Of a DNA stretch of 18,396 bases, positions 15,173 to 18,396 are shown in pieces. The notes under the pieces were generated by a model. That model had not been told where the DNA came from and ran no database searches. It worked only from the letters and a program-made list of their open reading frames with translations. Position numbers and translations under genes: made by a program. The first letter of the stretch is position 1. Each line of letters begins with the position of its first letter. Source of the DNA: Pelagilacustribacter hypolimneticus (GTDB lineage Bacteria > Pseudomonadota > Alphaproteobacteria > Pelagibacterales > Pelagibacteraceae); assembly GCA_965235125.1 (NCBI GenBank), contig CBDDXH010000017.1, positions 1 to 18,396 of the forward strand, written 5' to 3'.

Positions 15173-16234
15173 ATGAGAAAGTATTACACTCGTGCGTGTA
15201 ATTTCTATCATGGTTTACAAGCTCAAAACTTAATTAAAAAAAAATTAGCTTTACCACTTGGTGGAAAAAAAAACTTAGCTTTTGATCATCTTGAAATTTT
15301 ATCAAGAAACAATAAAAGCAAATTCATTCATGTAAAAGAAGTTCATACTTTACAAAAAAAAATAAAAAAAATTATTCAAAATGATTTAAAAAAAATTATA
15401 CTTAAGAGACAAAACCTAACTAAAAATTCAAAATTTTCTGAGCCACTAATTATGGGTATTTTAAATCTAACCCCTGACAGTTTTTCAGATGGAGGACTTT
15501 TTAATCAATCGCATAAAGCTTTTTTACATATACAAAATATGATCGATAAAGGAGCAAATATTATTGATGTGGGAGGCGAGTCCACAAGACCTGGATCAAA
15601 AGACATTCCATTTCAAATTGAATGGAAAAGATTGGAAAAAGTTATAACTCAATTTAAAAAAAAATACCCTAAAATATTTTTATCTGTTGATACCCGAAAA
15701 TCTGAAATAATGATGAAAGCTATTAAAAACAAATCAGATTTAATAAATGATATTTCTGCTTTTAATTATGATGCAACTGCTATTGATAAAATAAAAGATG
15801 TTAATATCTGGAAGGTACTTCATCACATGCAAGGCACACCTAATACTATGCAAATTAACCCAAAATATAAAAATGTTTTATTAGATTTGTATGATTTTTT
15901 TGAAAAAAAATTAAATACCGATTTTAAAAAATTTAAATATAAAAAATTTATTATTGATCCTGGTATTGGTTTTGGAAAAAATCTGAAACATAATTTGATA
16001 CTTATGAATAAAATTTCCTTGTTTCACTCTCTTGGCTTTCTATTGTTAATAGGCACTTCTAGAAAAAGATTTATCAATCAAATTTCAGGATCTTTTGATA
16101 GCAAAGAAAGGATTGGCGGAACCTTGGCTTCTATTTTATATACTTTATCGCAAGGTGTACAAATATTTAGAGTACATAATGTTCATGAAGTTAAACAAGC
16201 TTTAATGGTTTTTAAAAAAATAATTTCTATTTAA
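15173..16234 (+). CDS. folP: Dihydropteroate synthase with N-terminal extension
   Basis: Condenses p-aminobenzoate with hydroxymethyl-dihydropterin pyrophosphate to make dihydropteroate for folate synthesis. The TIM-barrel catalytic part starts near residue 91: MGILNLTPDSFSDGG (94-108), IDVGGESTRPGS (131-142), SVDTRK, NDISAF, the FIDPGIGFGK pterin/phosphate motif, GTSRKRF and the terminal RVHNVHEVKQ. It has 353 aa against about 270-285 for stand-alone enzymes. The extra 90 residues at the N-terminus include ACNFYHG and LALPLGGKKNLAFDHLEILSR, reminiscent of extensions on other alphaproteobacterial FolP proteins. The start is the ATG 10 nt after ftsH. The stop shares a base with the glmM ATG (TAATG). 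Confidence 0.94.
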   Translation: MRKYYTRACNFYHGLQAQNLIKKKLALPLGGKKNLAFDHLEILSRNNKSKFIHVKEVHTLQKKIKKIIQNDLKKIILKRQNLTKNSKFSEPLIMGILNLTPDSFSDGGLFNQSHKAFLHIQNMIDKGANIIDVGGESTRPGSKDIPFQIEWKRLEKVITQFKKKYPKIFLSVDTRKSEIMMKAIKNKSDLINDISAFNYDATAIDKIKDVNIWKVLHHMQGTPNTMQINPKYKNVLLDLYDFFEKKLNTDFKKFKYKKFIIDPGIGFGKNLKHNLILMNKISLFHSLGFLLLIGTSRKRFINQISGSFDSKERIGGTLASILYTLSQGVQIFRVHNVHEVKQALMVFKKIISI

Positions 16235-17565
16235 TGTCAAAAAAATATTTTGGTACAGACGGAATAAGAGGAACAGTAAATCAGGGCCATATTAATGGAG
16301 AAAGATTCTTTAAATTTGGTCTAGCTGCTGGCACTTATTTTATAAATCAGAAAAAAAGTAAACAAACTGCAATTATTGCAAAAGATACAAGATTATCTGG
16401 TTACACTTTAGAGCCAGCATTAGTTTCAGGTTTAGCTTCTGCAGGAATGCATGTTTATACTTTAGGTCCTTTACCCACCAATGGTTTGGCCATGTTGACA
16501 AAAAAAATGAAAGCTAATATGGGCATTATGATTACAGCTTCACATAATCCTCACTATGATAATGGACTAAAATTGTTTGCCCCAGATGGCTTAAAATTAT
16601 CAGATAAAATTGAAAAGAAAATTGAAAAAATAATTGATTCTAAAACTTCAATGCATCTTTCAAAACCAAGTACCCTAGGTCGCGTAAAACGCTTAGAGGA
16701 CGCTAACGAAAATTATATTCAAATTTTAAAAAGTAATTTTAAAAAAGATTTCAGTCTTAAAGGGATGAAAATCGTTCTTGATTGTGCAAATGGTGCTGGT
16801 TATAAAGCAGGTCCAAAACTTTTTTCTTCACTTGGTGCAAAAGTAATCTCAATTGCAGCAAAACCCAATGGAGTAAATATTAATGATAAATGTGGGTCAA
16901 CTTATCCAGAAAATATCAGAAGAGCTGTTATAAAACATAAAGCAGATCTGGGAATAGCTTTAGATGGTGATGCTGATCGAATAATCTTATGTGATGAAAA
17001 AGGAAAGATCATTGATGGAGACCAAATAATAGCCATGTTAGCTAAAAGATGGAAAGCTAAAAAACTTTTAAAAGGTGGAGTGGTAGGGACATTAATGTCT
17101 AATTATGGACTAGAAAGTTACTTTAAATTGCAAAATATTAAATTTGTTAGAGCTAACGTTGGAGATCGATATGTTAAAGAAAAGATGAAGGCTTATAAAT
17201 ATAATTTAGGCGGTGAACAATCTGGTCATATCATTCTAGGAAAATTTGCAACAACAGGAGACGGTTTGTTAGTAGCTTTGGAAGTTCTATATTCATTAAG
17301 AAAAGTTAAAAAAGCTAGTAAATTATTTAATGTCTTTGAATCTATTCCACAGATATTAGAAAACGTTGTAGTAAAAGATAAAAATATAATTTTTCACTCA
17401 AAAACTCAACAAGCTATTAAGAAAGCAAAAAAATTAATTAAAAATCAAGGAAGGCTATTAGTAAGAAAATCTGGAACAGAATCTAAAATAAGAATTATGG
17501 GTGAGTCAAAAAATAAACCACTTTTACAAAAATGTATCCAAATCATAAAAAAATCTATAAAATAA
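16234..17565 (+). CDS. glmM: Phosphoglucosamine mutase GlmM
   Basis: Converts glucosamine-6-phosphate to glucosamine-1-phosphate on the way to UDP-GlcNAc for peptidoglycan and LPS. At 443 aa it is full length. The N-terminus KKYFGTDGIRG is diagnostic for GlmM within the phosphohexomutases. The phosphoserine loop MITASHNP contains Ser103, the metal loop LDGDADR has Asp244/246/248, the sugar-binding GGEQSGH follows, and the phosphate-binding RKSGTESKIRIMGE is near the C-terminus. It is translationally coupled to folP by a 1-nt overlap and followed by thiD after 1 nt. The ftsH-folP-glmM order is shared with many proteobacteria. Confidence 0.97.
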   Translation: MSKKYFGTDGIRGTVNQGHINGERFFKFGLAAGTYFINQKKSKQTAIIAKDTRLSGYTLEPALVSGLASAGMHVYTLGPLPTNGLAMLTKKMKANMGIMITASHNPHYDNGLKLFAPDGLKLSDKIEKKIEKIIDSKTSMHLSKPSTLGRVKRLEDANENYIQILKSNFKKDFSLKGMKIVLDCANGAGYKAGPKLFSSLGAKVISIAAKPNGVNINDKCGSTYPENIRRAVIKHKADLGIALDGDADRIILCDEKGKIIDGDQIIAMLAKRWKAKKLLKGGVVGTLMSNYGLESYFKLQNIKFVRANVGDRYVKEKMKAYKYNLGGEQSGHIILGKFATTGDGLLVALEVLYSLRKVKKASKLFNVFESIPQILENVVVKDKNIIFHSKTQQAIKKAKKLIKNQGRLLVRKSGTESKIRIMGESKNKPLLQKCIQIIKKSIK

Positions 17566-17566
17566 T

Positions 17567-18379
17567 TTGAAACCTAGATCTAAAGTATTAATTATAGCTG
17601 GCTCAGATTCATCGGGCGGAGCAGGTATACAGGCCGATATTAAAACAGTTACTTCGCTTGGTTCTTACGCCATGACAGCTATTACTGCAGTCACAGCTCA
17701 AAATACTACTGGTGTAAATTCAATTGTAAGCATAAATCCAAAGGAAATTTTTAAGCAAATAGTTTTTACTTGTAAAGACATAAAACCTGATGCCATAAAA
17801 ATTGGCATGCTTCACTCGACAAGCGTGATCAAAGTGGTTATTTCGGCTCTTAATAAAATTAAAATTTCAAAAGTTGTCTTAGATCCAGTTATGATCTCAA
17901 AAAGTGGCGCTAAATTAATAAACAATAAAGCTATTGATATTTTAAAAAAAAAATTAATAAAAAAAACACTTTTGATTACACCCAACATTCCCGAAGCAGA
18001 AGTTTTAACTAAAATAAAAATAAATAATACTAAAGACATGATAAAAGCAGCTCATATTTTATTAAAATTAGGCGCTAGGAATGTTTTAATTAAAGGCGGT
18101 CACCTTAAATCTAAAATTATGCAGGATATTTTAGTGAATAAAAAAATAATTAAGGTTTTTAAAAACAAAAAATTCTTAACCAAAAATACTCATGGTACAG
18201 GTTGTACTTTATCCAGTGCTATAGCCACCTATTTATCGTGTGGAAAACTTTTAAATAAATCCTGTAGGCTTGGAATTAAATATGTTAACGAAGCAATAAG
18301 ATCTAATCTTAATATAGGTAAAGGCAATGGCCCAATTAATCATTTAAATTCAATAACTGTAAAAAATATATATAAATAA
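17567..18379 (+). CDS. thiD: Hydroxymethylpyrimidine/phosphomethylpyrimidine kinase ThiD (TTG start)
   Basis: Phosphorylates hydroxymethylpyrimidine (HMP) and then HMP-phosphate to HMP-PP, the pyrimidine half of thiamine. Ribokinase-like fold, 270 aa, normal length. Motifs are AGSDSSGGAGIQADIKT (11-27), AITAVTAQNTTGV (substrate lid), VLDPVM (104-109), TPNIPEAE (138-145) and the anion hole/catalytic NTHGTGCTLSSA with Cys213. The start is TTG at 17567-17569, 1 nt after the glmM stop; the next in-frame ATG would delete the substrate motif. SAR11 cells are known to depend on an external HMP-type precursor, which would make this kinase a key salvage step if the host is of that group. Confidence 0.95.
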   Translation: MKPRSKVLIIAGSDSSGGAGIQADIKTVTSLGSYAMTAITAVTAQNTTGVNSIVSINPKEIFKQIVFTCKDIKPDAIKIGMLHSTSVIKVVISALNKIKISKVVLDPVMISKSGAKLINNKAIDILKKKLIKKTLLITPNIPEAEVLTKIKINNTKDMIKAAHILLKLGARNVLIKGGHLKSKIMQDILVNKKIIKVFKNKKFLTKNTHGTGCTLSSAIATYLSCGKLLNKSCRLGIKYVNEAIRSNLNIGKGNGPINHLNSITVKNIYK

Positions 18380-18381
18380 TA

Positions 18382-18396
18382 ATGAAAAATATTGTA
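18382..18396 (+). CDS. Start of an unidentified gene (cut by window edge)
   Basis: An ATG 2 nt after the thiD stop opens a frame of five codons (MKNIV) before the window ends. The spacing fits another operon member. The product cannot be told. Confidence 0.35.

Noticed and set aside
1..18396. CRISPR array, insertion sequence, prophage, tRNA or rRNA gene, riboswitch
   Set aside because: No regularly spaced repeats, transposase motifs, integrase, cloverleaf or conserved RNA element could be found by eye. Nearly all sequence is accounted for by housekeeping genes.

Overview
The window is very A+T-rich (about 70% by eye) and tightly packed, with most gene junctions between -35 and +15 nt, Lys/Asn/Ile-rich proteins, AGA for Arg and TTA for Leu, and few Shine-Dalgarno sequences. 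The gene order is alphaproteobacterial: tkt-pgk-fba diverging from a coiled-coil gene plus zapA, then yebC, a ruvC-type gene, tolQRAB-pal-cpoB, tilS, ftsH, folP and glmM. Together these point to a streamlined marine alphaproteobacterium of the SAR11/Pelagibacterales type or a similar lineage. This placement is inferred from composition and gene order only.

Layout. Bases 1-3767, minus strand: central carbon genes tkt, pgk and a class I fructose-bisphosphate aldolase cut by the left edge. Bases 3768-3818: short divergent intergenic region. Bases 3819-6663, plus strand, overlapping or abutting: a ZauP-like coiled-coil protein, ZapA, 5-formyltetrahydrofolate cyclo-ligase, a YmdB-type phosphodiesterase and YebC. 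Bases 6667-7160: a RuvC-like resolvase gene broken by a -1 frameshift at an A7 run. Bases 7229-12161: the Tol-Pal envelope system (tolQ, tolR, tolA, tolB, pal, cpoB), with a strong intrinsic terminator after pal. Bases 12127-18379: tilS, ftsH, folP, glmM and thiD. A new reading frame starts at the right edge.

How the genes work together. The Z-ring factors (ZauP/ZapA) and Tol-Pal serve cell division and outer-membrane constriction. FtsH provides membrane protein quality control, and GlmM makes glucosamine-1-phosphate for peptidoglycan and LPS. The cyclo-ligase and FolP serve folate metabolism, ThiD serves thiamine pyrimidine salvage, and TilS modifies tRNA-Ile. The minus-strand genes cover lower glycolysis/gluconeogenesis and the pentose phosphate pathway.

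The window is mostly housekeeping, and I see no defence island, prophage, CRISPR array or transposon. The most interesting part is the ruvC locus: the resolvase does not look like canonical RuvC, its frame is broken at a homopolymer, and the ruvA, ruvB and ybgC genes usually found before tolQ are absent. Secondary points are a 100-nt tolB-pal spacer with a Shine-Dalgarno/ATG-TAA start-stop element and two 16-bp direct repeats, an inverted repeat in a possible ftsH promoter, and the absence of gap between tkt and pgk.
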